A stretch of 40,704 bases of DNA from positions 1 through 40,704 of the forward strand of contig NZ_RIAX01000017.1 in the NCBI RefSeq assembly GCF_003719725.1, given 5' to 3'. A program made the position numbers and the translations under genes. This document shows positions 25,502-32,813 of the stretch, one piece after another; the first letter of the stretch is position 1, and every line of letters begins with the position of its first letter. Below the pieces are notes generated by a model. That model did not search any database. It worked only from the letters and a program-made list of their open reading frames with translations, and was not told where the DNA came from. The DNA is from Planococcus salinus (lineage in GTDB: Bacteria; Bacillota; Bacilli; Bacillales_A; Planococcaceae).

Positions 25502-25575
25502 AAACGGATAATCCTTGACACTGGGAATACGTAGTTCTAAACTGGGGCACAGGTCAACGGGTTATCCGTTTTATT
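25502..25575 (+). terminator. Long-loop hairpin after the first dioxygenase fusion
   Basis: AAACGGATAA (25502-25511) pairs with TTATCCGTTT (25562-25571) over a loop of about 50 bases, followed by TATTT. The loop contains TTGACA, 17 bases, TAAACT (25515-25543), a possible extra promoter. Confidence 0.45.
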
Positions 25576-25590
25576 TCTCAGTTCAAATAC

Positions 25591-25619
25591 TTGCTATTAT
25601 ACCCAAAGGGGTATATAAT
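25591..25619 (+). promoter_or_regulatory. cstR promoter with CstR-type operator in the spacer
   Basis: TTGCTA (25591-25596), 17-base spacer, TATAAT (25614-25619). The perfect 7-4-7 palindrome TATACCCAAAGGGGTATA (25598-25615) fills the spacer, so a bound repressor would block RNA polymerase: autoregulation. Confidence 0.85.
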
Positions 25620-25664
25620 TTGGTTATAGTAACGAGTGAAGAATAACAGGGAGGCAAGAAAAAG

Positions 25665-25925
25665 ATGGAATACGATAAACAAGTGCAGAATCGTTTAAAG
25701 CGGATTGAAGGCCAGCTTAAAGGCGTCCTCCGAATGGTAGAGGAAAACGACGACTGCCGCGATGTAGTGACTCAGTTATCGGCCGTACGAAGTGCGGTGG
25801 ACCGTGCCATCGGTGTAATTGTCAGTGAAAACCTGGAACAATGTGTCCGTGACAGTCTTGAAAAAGGCGAAAGCACAGATCAACTGGTGAAAGACGCAGT
25901 GAGCCTGCTTGTGAAAAGCAGATAA
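25665..25925 (+). CDS. cstR: CstR-type persulfide-sensing repressor (CsoR family)
   Basis: An 86-residue all-helical CsoR-family repressor. Cys31 (NDDCRDVV) and Cys60 (SENLEQCVRD) are both present. The copper-binding His found four residues before the second Cys in CsoR is Asn56 here. That Cys-Asn-Cys pattern and the overall sequence match staphylococcal CstR, which senses persulfides and polysulfides by cross-linking its two cysteines, and excludes a copper sensor. A GGGAGG site precedes the ATG. Palindromes of the TATACCC-N4-GGGTATA type lie at its own promoter and at those of the neighbouring sulfur genes. Confidence 0.93.
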   Translation: MEYDKQVQNRLKRIEGQLKGVLRMVEENDDCRDVVTQLSAVRSAVDRAIGVIVSENLEQCVRDSLEKGESTDQLVKDAVSLLVKSR

Positions 25926-25963
25926 AAAATCCGTGAAACTTTCGGGTTGACGGATTTTTCTTT
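25924..25963 (+). terminator. Terminator of cstR
   Basis: AAAAATCCGT (25925-25934) pairs with ACGGATTTTT (25950-25959), with extra inner pairs, overlapping the cstR stop. Confidence 0.85.
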
Positions 25964-25973
25964 TACATGTTAT

Positions 25974-25991
25974 TATACCCCTATAGGTATT
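25974..25991 (+). promoter_or_regulatory. Auxiliary CstR-type operator
   Basis: TATACCC-CTAT-AGGTATT, a 7-4-7 palindrome with two deviations, 68 bases upstream of the better site in the next promoter (start to start). It could allow cooperative binding. Confidence 0.5.
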
Positions 25992-26031
25992 TTGATTAAG
26001 ACATGTTGTTCGAGCCGGTGAATTTTTTATT

Positions 26032-26061
26032 TTGACATTTATATACCCTTAGGGGTATATT
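26032..26061 (+). promoter_or_regulatory. Promoter of the DsrE-rhodanese operon with CstR-type operator
   Basis: TTGACA (26032-26037) and TATATT (26056-26061) with an 18-base spacer. The perfect palindrome TATACCCTTAGGGGTATA (26042-26059) lies across spacer and -10. Confidence 0.85.
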
Positions 26062-26079
26062 GATAGGAGGAATTAACAA

Positions 26080-26559
26080 ATGGAACAAACAAAGACAACG
26101 AACATTATTTTATTCAGTGGAGATTATGACAAAGCGATGGCTGCCTATATTATTGCAAACGGAGCTGCTGCCTATGATCATGAAGTGACAATCTTTCACA
26201 CATTCTGGGGCTTGAATGCACTTCGAAAAGACAATCCACCTGCAGCGAAAAAGAACATGCTCGAAAAGATGTTTGCGAAAATGATGCCGCGCGGTGCAGA
26301 TAAACTTGGGTTATCCAATATGAATATGGGCGGCATGGGGCCAAAGATGATCAAGCAGGTGATTAACAAGCACAATGCGATGACGTTGCCTCAACTGATC
26401 GAGATGGCGCAGGAACAGGACATCAATCTTGTTGCGTGCACTATGACAATGGATCTTCTCGGATTGAAACAGGAAGAACTGCTGGAAGACGTCACATATG
26501 CCGGCGTAGCTGCTTATTTGGCGGATGCTGAAGACGGCAATGTAAATTTATTCATCTAA
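26080..26559 (+). CDS. DsrE-family sulfur-carrier protein, long DsrE2-like type
   Basis: A 159-residue DsrE/DsrF/DrsH-like protein that probably accepts sulfane sulfur on Cys120 (ACTMTMDLLG, the conserved C-x-M-x-M-D motif). The N-terminal IILFSGDYDKAMAAYIIANGAAAYDHEVTIFHTFWGL is the nucleotide-like alpha/beta start. A Met-rich insertion at about residues 60-92 (MLEKMFAKMMP and NMNMGGMGPKM) is absent from the shorter paralogue at 27933. TAGGAGG precedes the ATG. It is the first gene after an operator-bearing promoter, 26 bases before a membrane rhodanese, so sulfur relay between them is plausible. Confidence 0.9.
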   Translation: MEQTKTTNIILFSGDYDKAMAAYIIANGAAAYDHEVTIFHTFWGLNALRKDNPPAAKKNMLEKMFAKMMPRGADKLGLSNMNMGGMGPKMIKQVINKHNAMTLPQLIEMAQEQDINLVACTMTMDLLGLKQEELLEDVTYAGVAAYLADAEDGNVNLFI

Positions 26560-26585
26560 TCGGATGAAAAGAAAAGAGGGAAACG

Positions 26586-26951
26586 ATGGATACTTGGTTA
26601 ATGATTGTAATCGGGGCTGTAATCGTTTTTATCGGATACCGTGCCATATCACCGGCAAAAGGCGTAAAATCCATTTCCACAGACGAATTAAAAACGCAAT
26701 TGAAGAAGAAAGATAAGCAATTCATCGATGTTCGGACGCCTGGAGAGTTCAAAGCCAACCGCATCAAGGAATTCAAAAACATTCCATTGAATGAACTACC
26801 TGGACGGGTCAGCGAACTCGACGTAAACAAAGAAACGTATGTCATTTGCCAGAGCGGCATGCGAAGCAGCAAAGCTGCTGGTATGCTGAAGAAAAAAGGG
26901 TTCGATCAAGTGATCAACGTAAGAGGCGGAATGGGAAGCTACCGCTCTTAA
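26586..26951 (+). CDS. Membrane-anchored single-domain rhodanese
   Basis: A sulfurtransferase of 121 residues. Residues about 4-20 form one hydrophobic helix (LMIVIGAVIVFIGY), so the catalytic domain is tethered to the membrane, probably on the cytoplasmic side. The rhodanese domain covers 27-120, with FIDVRTPGEF and the active loop CQSGMRS (Cys88, with the expected C-x-x-G-x-R pattern), ending in NVRGGMGSYR. It lies between DsrE and another rhodanese with short gaps, in one operon. Membrane location would suit capture of persulfide made near the quinone pool; that is inference. Confidence 0.92.
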   Translation: MDTWLMIVIGAVIVFIGYRAISPAKGVKSISTDELKTQLKKKDKQFIDVRTPGEFKANRIKEFKNIPLNELPGRVSELDVNKETYVICQSGMRSSKAAGMLKKKGFDQVINVRGGMGSYRS

Positions 26952-26969
26952 TTCAAAGGAGGAAGAACG

Positions 26970-27266
26970 ATGAATCGGATGACAACACAAGAAGTAAAAG
27001 AATATATGGAAAACAATAAAAATACTTCACTTATTGATGTGCGGGAAACAGAAGAAGTGAAAGCCGGAAAAATTCCTGGGGCTGTTAATATCCCTTTGGG
27101 GCTTCTTGAATTTCGTTTGCAGGATATCGATAAATCGAAAGAACATATTTTGGTGTGCCGTTCCGGCAACCGCAGTGGGATGGCTGCCAATATCCTTGAA
27201 AGCCGCGGATACAAAGTTATCAATATGGACGGCGGAATGTTGGACTGGGACGGACCAACTGAATAA
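26970..27266 (+). CDS. Single-domain rhodanese, cytosolic
   Basis: A 98-residue rhodanese with LIDVRETEEVKAGKIPGAVNIPL and the complete active loop CRSGNRS (Cys63, Arg at the usual position), ending GGMLDWDGP. No signal or membrane segment is present. AAAGGAGG precedes the ATG, 18 bases after the membrane rhodanese. It resembles PspE/GlpE-size enzymes that move sulfane sulfur between thiols. It is the last gene before an internal operator-bearing promoter, so the operon may be subdivided here. Confidence 0.92.
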   Translation: MNRMTTQEVKEYMENNKNTSLIDVRETEEVKAGKIPGAVNIPLGLLEFRLQDIDKSKEHILVCRSGNRSGMAANILESRGYKVINMDGGMLDWDGPTE

Positions 27267-27282
27267 GAAATATAAAATTTTT

Positions 27283-27311
27283 TTAACAGTAAATATACCC
27301 CGTGGGGTAAT
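27283..27311 (+). promoter_or_regulatory. Internal promoter with CstR-type operator before tusA-rhodanese
   Basis: TTAACA (27283-27288), 17 bases, GGTAAT (27306-27311). Operator TATACCC-CGTG-GGGTAAT (27294-27311), two mismatches from a perfect palindrome, again overlaps the promoter core. Confidence 0.65.
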
Positions 27312-27325
27312 TAGGAGGAATTTAA

Positions 27326-27895
27326 ATGATTCAAACAGATAAAATACTGGATGCAAAAGGGCTTGCATGCCCGATGCCGATTGTACGTACGAAAAAAGCG
27401 ATGAAGGAACTGGAGCCGGGCCAGGTCATCGAAGTCCAGGCAACTGATAAAGGTTCGCTCGCTGACATGAAAGCATGGGCAAAAAGCAGCGGCAACCAAT
27501 ACCTTGGAACTTCTGAAGAAGGCGATGTGCTGAAGCATTATTTGCGCAAGGCAGATCAGTTGGAAGAAAAAGAGGAAGTGAGTTTTCCACATACCGTGAC
27601 AAACGCTGAATTGCAGGAACAAATGGACCGCGACGATGTAATTGTACTCGATGTACGCGAACCTGCGGAGTATGCATTTGGCCATATCGAAGGTGCAGTT
27701 TCCATCCCGCTTGGCGAACTGGAAAACCGCGCACAGGAATTGGATGCTGAAAAAGAAGTAATCGTCATCTGCCGCACAGGCAACCGCAGTGATTTCGCCG
27801 CAAAACAACTGGCTGAAAAAGGGTTTGGCCGTGTGAAAAACGCAGTAGAAGGCATGAGCCAGTGGAACGGCATAACTGAACAAAACAACACGTAA
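27326..27895 (+). CDS. TusA-rhodanese fusion sulfurtransferase
   Basis: A 189-residue two-domain protein. Residues 1-75 are TusA-like with the sulfur-accepting Cys15 in GLACPMPIV. Residues about 90-185 are a rhodanese with VLDVREPAEYAFGHIEGAVSIPL and the full loop CRTGNRS (Cys149). The two domains could pass sulfur between each other. Staphylococcal CstA joins rhodanese, TusA-like and DsrE-like domains in one chain; here DsrE is a separate gene directly downstream. AGGAGGAATTTAAATG is a strong start. It has its own CstR-type operator. Confidence 0.93.
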   Translation: MIQTDKILDAKGLACPMPIVRTKKAMKELEPGQVIEVQATDKGSLADMKAWAKSSGNQYLGTSEEGDVLKHYLRKADQLEEKEEVSFPHTVTNAELQEQMDRDDVIVLDVREPAEYAFGHIEGAVSIPLGELENRAQELDAEKEVIVICRTGNRSDFAAKQLAEKGFGRVKNAVEGMSQWNGITEQNNT

Positions 27896-27932
27896 GAAAT
27901 TTAAAAAACAACTTAACTGGAGGAATTGTAAA

Positions 27933-28328
27933 ATGGCAGGGAAAACAGCAATCATCGCATCAAACGGAACGTTATTCGATGCCTATAAAGTATATAATAT
28001 CGCAACTGCAGCAGCCGCAAGTGATCACGAAGTGGCAATCTTCTTTACATTCGAAGGATTGAACTTGATCAATAAAGAAGCATATGGCCAATTGCCGCTA
28101 CCTGAAGGCAAGGAACAAATTGCTGAGGGATTCGCAAAAGGCAATGTACCGGCAATCCCTGAACTGGTTGAAATGGCGCAGGAACTTGATGTGAAATTCA
28201 TCGGCTGCCAAATGACAATGGATTTATTCGGCCTTGAAAAAGAAGCTTTTGTCGATGGCATTGATGTTGGTGGAGCAGTAACTTTCCTGGAATTCGCCAA
28301 AGATGCAGACGTTACATTGACATTCTAA
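27933..28328 (+). CDS. DsrE-family sulfur-carrier protein, short type
   Basis: A 131-residue DsrE-like protein with the start KTAIIASNGTLFDAYKVYNIATAAAASDHEVAIFFTFEGL and the conserved Cys92 in GCQMTMDLFG. It lacks the Met-rich insertion of the paralogue at 26080, so the two are probably not redundant. GGAGG precedes the ATG. It follows the TusA-rhodanese gene by 37 bases. Together they supply the rhodanese, TusA and DsrE modules found fused in staphylococcal CstA. Confidence 0.9.
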   Translation: MAGKTAIIASNGTLFDAYKVYNIATAAAASDHEVAIFFTFEGLNLINKEAYGQLPLPEGKEQIAEGFAKGNVPAIPELVEMAQELDVKFIGCQMTMDLFGLEKEAFVDGIDVGGAVTFLEFAKDADVTLTF

Positions 28329-28372
28329 ATAAAAATTATTAACGAAAAAACTTATAGATGGGGGTATTCCAA

Positions 28373-29500
28373 TTGACAGTAAAAGCAATGACAGCAAAAG
28401 AAGTAGCTCGTAAAGTGATTGATAACGAACCATTATTTATCCTTGATGTCCGCAACGGCGATGCGTTCGCTGACTGGAAAATCGAAGGCGGCAACATTCA
28501 GTATCTGAATACACCTTATTTTGATTTATTGGACGGTGTCGAAGAAGTGGTTTCAGAACTTCCAAAAGACAGAGATATTCTTGTCGTTTGCGCGAAAGAA
28601 GGATCTTCTGTCATGGTGGCGGAAATGCTTGATGAAGAAGGCGTCGATGCGGCGTACCTTGAAGGCGGCATGAAAGCGTGGAGTGAACACCTGGAACCAG
28701 TGAAAGTCGGCGATTTGAAAAATGGCGGAGAATTGTATCAATTCGTCCGCATCGGCAAAGGCTGCCTTTCTTATATGGCAATCTCAGACGGTGAAGCCGC
28801 TATTATCGATGCAACGCGCATGACTGATATCTTCTTGGATTTCGCGCAGGAAAAAGGTGCTGAGACCAAGCACGTATTCGATACGCACTTGCACGCAGAC
28901 CACATTTCCGGAGGACGCCAGATCGCTGAAGCAACAGGTGCAACGTATTACTTGCCGCCGGCTGATGCGGAAGAAGTGGTATTCGACTATGCGGAATTGG
29001 CGGACGGACTGGAAGTCGCTATTGGCGATGCGAAGATTAAAATTGAAGCATTATACTCACCAGGGCATACAATCGGTTCGACATCATTCATCGTTGACGA
29101 CCAATACTTGATGACAGGCGACATTCTGTTCATCGATTCCATCGGACGCCCTGACCTTGCAGGCCTTGCGGAAGACTGGGTAGGCGACCTTCGTGAATCG
29201 CTTTACAGCCGCTACGCGGAACTCGCTGACGAGCTTATCGTATTGCCAGCTCACTTCATGATCATGGATGAGTTAAACGCGGACGGAAGCGTCGCGAAAA
29301 AATTAGGCGACCTTTTCAAAGAAAACCACGGATTGAATATTGAAGATGAGCAGGAGTTCCGCGACATGGTAACGAAAAACCTGCCGCCGCAGCCAAACGC
29401 TTATCAGGATATCCGCAGTACAAACATGGGCAAAATCACACCTGACGAAGAAGTTCAGCGTGAGATGGAAATCGGGCCAAACCGCTGTGCGGTAAGGTAA
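28373..29500 (+). CDS. Rhodanese-MBL fold persulfide dioxygenase fusion, copy 2
   Basis: Paralogue of 24375-25493 with the same architecture and numbering over the first 180 residues. It has a rhodanese at 1-110 with Cys73 in CAKEGSS, then an MBL domain with [11 protein letters not shown] at 171-181, PGHTIGST and TGDIL. Both end in a similar tail (NMGKI/NMGRL, GPNRCAV/GPNNCAV). The loop has lost the Gly and Arg of classical rhodaneses. A TTG at 28373 is chosen: it aligns with the start of copy 1 (MTVK) and GGGGG lies 8 bases upstream; an ATG at 28358 would overlap that site. A partial operator half (GGGTATT) lies within the ribosome-site region. Confidence 0.88.
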   Translation: MTVKAMTAKEVARKVIDNEPLFILDVRNGDAFADWKIEGGNIQYLNTPYFDLLDGVEEVVSELPKDRDILVVCAKEGSSVMVAEMLDEEGVDAAYLEGGMKAWSEHLEPVKVGDLKNGGELYQFVRIGKGCLSYMAISDGEAAIIDATRMTDIFLDFAQEKGAETKHVFDTHLHADHISGGRQIAEATGATYYLPPADAEEVVFDYAELADGLEVAIGDAKIKIEALYSPGHTIGSTSFIVDDQYLMTGDILFIDSIGRPDLAGLAEDWVGDLRESLYSRYAELADELIVLPAHFMIMDELNADGSVAKKLGDLFKENHGLNIEDEQEFRDMVTKNLPPQPNAYQDIRSTNMGKITPDEEVQREMEIGPNRCAVR

Positions 29501-29552
29501 ATAGTTACAATAAAAAACTAAAAATATTGCTTCGGCGTTAAGAGATAGCTGA

Positions 29553-29751
29553 GATATGGAGCAAAACAGCGAAGACGCCTTGGGGATTAAGCGAAGTGCT
29601 GAGATCCACTCGGGCGAAGTGGAACGAGACCGAGTTAGCTCAGCGCGAGCCAAGTGTGGCCGAATGGAATTCGGCCGGCGCTTTGCGACGAAGCAGCGGA
29701 GCGATGCAGGAGCACGGTTTTTGGCAAGCGGAGCTGTTTTGCGGAATATCG
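29553..29751. repeat. Dispersed repeat unit, copy B, inside the sulfur operon
   Basis: It has the same terminal inverted repeats as copy A (14847-14970) and a near-identical left arm (AAGCGAAGTG, GAGATCCACTCGG, CGAGTTAGCTC). About 70 bases with GGCCGAATGGAATTCGGCC and GCGACGAAGCAGCGGAGCGA are inserted before the right arm. That block exists separately at 14672-14740. Open frames across it are not genes. Confidence 0.75.
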
Positions 29752-29799
29752 ATTACCAACTCATTTAACTATGTAAACAAACCAAAAGGAGAGATTTTG

Positions 29800-30027
29800 A
29801 TGAACGCAGATAAAGTATTAGACGCAAAAGGATTGGCATGCCCAATGCCAATCGTGAAAACAAGAAAAGAAATGAAAGACATGGAATCCGGACAAATCCT
29901 GGAAATCCTCGCTACTGATAAAGGAGCAAAAGCTGATATGACCGCCTGGGCAAAATCAGGAGGGCACGAACTGTTGGAGACCCAAGAAGAAGGCGATGTC
30001 CTTAGATTCTGGATTAAGAAAGGCTGA
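29800..30027 (+). CDS. TusA-family sulfur carrier protein
   Basis: A 75-residue TusA-like protein with the sulfur-accepting Cys14 in GLACPMPIV. It is very similar to the TusA half of the fusion at 27326 (DKVLDAKGLACPMPIVKTRKEM against DKILDAKGLACPMPIVRTKKAM). The ATG at 29800 has AAAGGAGAG 8 bases upstream; a longer open frame reaching into the repeat is not a real extension. It sits 22 bases upstream of a terminator hairpin and then the exporter, with which it is probably cotranscribed in part. Confidence 0.93.
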   Translation: MNADKVLDAKGLACPMPIVKTRKEMKDMESGQILEILATDKGAKADMTAWAKSGGHELLETQEEGDVLRFWIKKG

Positions 30028-30035
30028 AAGCAGTA

Positions 30036-30065
30036 AGAGGGTATCACTGTGATACCCTTTTCGCT
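30036..30065 (+). terminator. Hairpin between tusA and tauE
   Basis: AGGGTATCA pairs with TGATACCCT around a 3-base loop, followed by TTTTCGCTTTT, only 20 bases before the exporter start. Probably partial termination. Confidence 0.7.
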
Positions 30066-30085
30066 TTTGGAAGAGGTGACAAAAG

Positions 30086-30862
30086 ATGAGTTTTGATTTT
30101 ATTATCGTCATTTTCCTGATCGGCTTCATCGGTTCCTTCATCTCCGGAATGGTCGGAATCGGCGGCTCGATCATTAAATACCCGATGCTTTTGTATATTC
30201 CGGTCATGCTCGGCTATACGGCGTTCAGTTCACATGAAGTTTCCGGCATCAGCGCCATCCAGGTGTTCTTCGCTACTATTGCGGGTGTTTGGGCGTACCG
30301 AGGCAGTGGCTATCTGAATAAAACATTGATCACCTATATGGGTGGGGCTATCCTGATCGGTAGTTTCATCGGCGGTTACGGCTCGACGCTTCTTTCGGAA
30401 GCAGCCATCAACTTCGTTTATGCGATCTTGGCGACGATTGCGGTTGTCATGATGTTCCTACCGAAAAAAGGTGTCGACGATATCCCGCTTGAACAGGTTA
30501 CATTCAACAAATGGCTGGCTGCCGGACTGGCATTCATTGTCGGAATCGCAGCCGGTATCGTCGGAGCAGCGGGTGCTTTCATTTTGGTTCCGATTATGCT
30601 CGTGGTGCTGAAGATCCCGACGCGGATGACCATTGCGACTTCACTCGCCATTACATTCATATCGTCGATCGGTTCGACGGTTGGTAAGATTGTGACGGAT
30701 CAGATTCTTTACGGCCCTGCGGCAGTCATGATTGTGGCAAGTATTATCGCCGCGCCGCTTGGTGCCAAGCTTGGCCAGAAGATGAATACGAAATACCTCC
30801 AGTGGATTTTGGCGCTGCTGATTCTGGGCACAGCCATTAAAATCTGGACGGATATTCTGTAG
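30086..30862 (+). CDS. Sulfite exporter TauE/SafE family
   Basis: A 258-residue membrane protein with about eight helices and the duplicated family motif ([16 protein letters not shown] near residue 13 and [17 protein letters not shown] near residue 158). TauE/SafE proteins are thought to export sulfite or other sulfur oxoanions. In the staphylococcal cst operon a tauE gene accompanies cstR, and here it closes the sulfur locus, so export of sulfite or thiosulfate made by the dioxygenases is likely. GAAGAGGTGA precedes the ATG. The substrate is inferred from context only. Confidence 0.9.
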   Translation: MSFDFIIVIFLIGFIGSFISGMVGIGGSIIKYPMLLYIPVMLGYTAFSSHEVSGISAIQVFFATIAGVWAYRGSGYLNKTLITYMGGAILIGSFIGGYGSTLLSEAAINFVYAILATIAVVMMFLPKKGVDDIPLEQVTFNKWLAAGLAFIVGIAAGIVGAAGAFILVPIMLVVLKIPTRMTIATSLAITFISSIGSTVGKIVTDQILYGPAAVMIVASIIAAPLGAKLGQKMNTKYLQWILALLILGTAIKIWTDIL

Positions 30863-30901
30863 AGTGATGGAAGAAATAGAATAAGAAATGATAAAAAATA
30901 T

Positions 30902-30940
30902 AAAAACGTGGAGTAAAGCATCGCTTTCCTCCACGTTTTT
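30902..30940. terminator. Bidirectional terminator between tauE and the P-type ATPase
   Basis: Perfect 12-bp outer stem AAAAACGTGGAG / CTCCACGTTTTT with an inner AAAGC/GCTTT helix; serves two convergent genes. Confidence 0.95.
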
Positions 30941-30944
30941 GTGT

Positions 30945-32813
30945 TTAAATATTCCGGTTTAGCATGCGCAGTCCATTTAAAATGACAAGAAGTGTACTGC
31001 CTTCGTGGCCAATAACACCGAGCGGTATCGTAATGGCCTGCATGAAATTTAAAATCAGCAGGAAGATGATCATCCCGACCGAAAAAAAGATGTTCTGTTT
31101 AATGATTTTCTGCATTTTCCGTGCAAGCCGTATCGAATAGGAAATACGTGATAAATCGTTCTTCATCAAAATAATATCTGCTGTTTCAAGAGCGACGTCT
31201 GTTCCTTCTCCCATAGCAATCCCGGTAGTGGCGATTGCCAAGGCAGGAGCATCGTTTATCCCATCACCGATCATGGCAACGTATTGATAGCGCTGGGTCA
31301 ACTTTTTCAGTTCCTCCACTTTATCTCCAGGCATACAGCTGCCGACATACGCATCCATCCCGCTTTCTTCGGCGATGGCTTTGGCTGTTTTTTGGTTGTC
31401 GCCAGTCAGCATGATGCAGTAGATGCCAGCTTTTTGAAGATCCTGAATGGTCGATTTTGCATTGTCCCGTACCGTGTCTTTCAGTGAAATAGCAGCAGCA
31501 ATGCCTTTTCCGTCTCTGACAAATGTGACGGTCTTCCCTTCATTCGCCAAACGGTTCAGCAAGCCTCCCTGAAAAGCTTCAGCTTCCTCGAGGTTTACGA
31601 AGTCCGGCTTGCCGATTTTGATTTCTTCCCCATCGATGACCGATTCCAACCCATTGCCTGGAACATCGGTTATTTGAAGGTTAGTCAGCGGAACAATGCC
31701 TTTTTCTTTTATAAATTCCGTGATCGCCTTAGCAAGGGGATGATTGGACTGGCTTTCAATGCCGGCGATTTTTCCCATCAACTTATCGGCATCCACGTCT
31801 TCACGTAACGTAAAATCAGTGACGATGGGCCTGCCGCGTGTTATTGTACCGGTTTTGTCAAAAGCAATGGCACTGACTTCCCCTAAATTTCCGAGGTGAA
31901 CTCCGCCTTTGAAGACAATACCGCTTTTTGCACCATTGGAAATAGCCGCGAGCGTAGCCGGCATGATGGACGCAACAAGTGCACAGGGGGAAGCGACCAC
32001 CAAAAAAAGAATTGCTCTGTAAAAAGTGGTGTCCCATTCCCAGTTGAACAAGTAATGCGGCAGGAAAAGCAAGAGGCCGAATACAACCAACACCACATTT
32101 ACATAATGACCTTCAAAGCGCTCTACAAATTGCTGGGAAGGCGGCTTTTCACTTTGGGCAGATTGGACGAGATCAATGATTTTCTGGACCAGTGATTCCG
32201 TATTCGGCTTTGTCACTTCCATTGTAATGGCACCACTTAAATTGACTGTGGAAGCGAACAATTCATCAGCTGCATCTTTGGAAACAGGAACCGATTCCCC
32301 GCTGATAGTCGACTCATCCACTACTGTATGTCCCTTCAACAGTTTGCCGTCTGCAGAAATAAGTTCGCCGGGCTTAACGACCAATGCATCGCCAGGTTGT
32401 AAGGAAGAAACGGGCACGCGAGTCGTAGTGCCATTTTTGAAAAGCCAGGCTTCTTCCGGCTGAATTTCCATCAATGCCGATACTTCCTTGCTGCTTTTGT
32501 TCATAGTATAGGTTTCAAGCGCACCACTGAGCGAGAAAATAAAAATCAGAATGGCGCCTTCTGTCCAATAGCCGATGATGGAAGCACCGATAGCGGCAAG
32601 GACCATCAATAATTCCACATTGGGTTTTCGGTTTTCTATGGTCTTTTTGATGCCATATTTCGCTTTTGCATAGCCCCCGATCAAAAATGCGGAAAGGTAA
32701 GTGATTACCGACAATACTTCGATCGATTGAACTTCAAGAATATAGGCAATTACGATAAGGATCCCTGAAGCAATGGCTGCAATCAATTCGATATGTGATG
32801 TCCATATTTTCAT
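30945..32813 (-). CDS. P1B-4-type heavy-metal ATPase (PfeT/ZosA-like)
   Basis: Metal efflux pump of 622 residues. No N-terminal metal-binding domain is present. Membrane helices precede TISGESVP in the actuator domain. The transport motif is SPCALV rather than CPC, phosphorylation is at DKTGTITRG, and GDGINDAPALA follows. The last helices contain HEGSTLLVILNGLR. SPC plus HEGST define the P1B-4 class, whose members export Fe2+ or Co2+ (B. subtilis PfeT) rather than copper. AAAGGAG precedes the ATG. It is convergent with the sulfur locus. Iron is the best guess; zinc or cobalt are possible. Confidence 0.9.
   Translation of the reverse strand: MKIWTSHIELIAAIASGILIVIAYILEVQSIEVLSVITYLSAFLIGGYAKAKYGIKKTIENRKPNVELLMVLAAIGASIIGYWTEGAILIFIFSLSGALETYTMNKSSKEVSALMEIQPEEAWLFKNGTTTRVPVSSLQPGDALVVKPGELISADGKLLKGHTVVDESTISGESVPVSKDAADELFASTVNLSGAITMEVTKPNTESLVQKIIDLVQSAQSEKPPSQQFVERFEGHYVNVVLVVFGLLLFLPHYLFNWEWDTTFYRAILFLVVASPCALVASIMPATLAAISNGAKSGIVFKGGVHLGNLGEVSAIAFDKTGTITRGRPIVTDFTLREDVDADKLMGKIAGIESQSNHPLAKAITEFIKEKGIVPLTNLQITDVPGNGLESVIDGEEIKIGKPDFVNLEEAEAFQGGLLNRLANEGKTVTFVRDGKGIAAAISLKDTVRDNAKSTIQDLQKAGIYCIMLTGDNQKTAKAIAEESGMDAYVGSCMPGDKVEELKKLTQRYQYVAMIGDGINDAPALAIATTGIAMGEGTDVALETADIILMKNDLSRISYSIRLARKMQKIIKQNIFFSVGMIIFLLILNFMQAITIPLGVIGHEGSTLLVILNGLRMLNRNI

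Noticed and set aside
28349..28372. CstR-type operator before the second dioxygenase fusion
   Set aside because: Only a right half (GGGTATT) is visible and it coincides with the ribosome site; no left half or promoter boxes.
29596..29799. N-terminal extension of the lone TusA
   Set aside because: The added residues come from the repeat element; the ATG at 29800 has a strong ribosome site and matches the TusA domain start.
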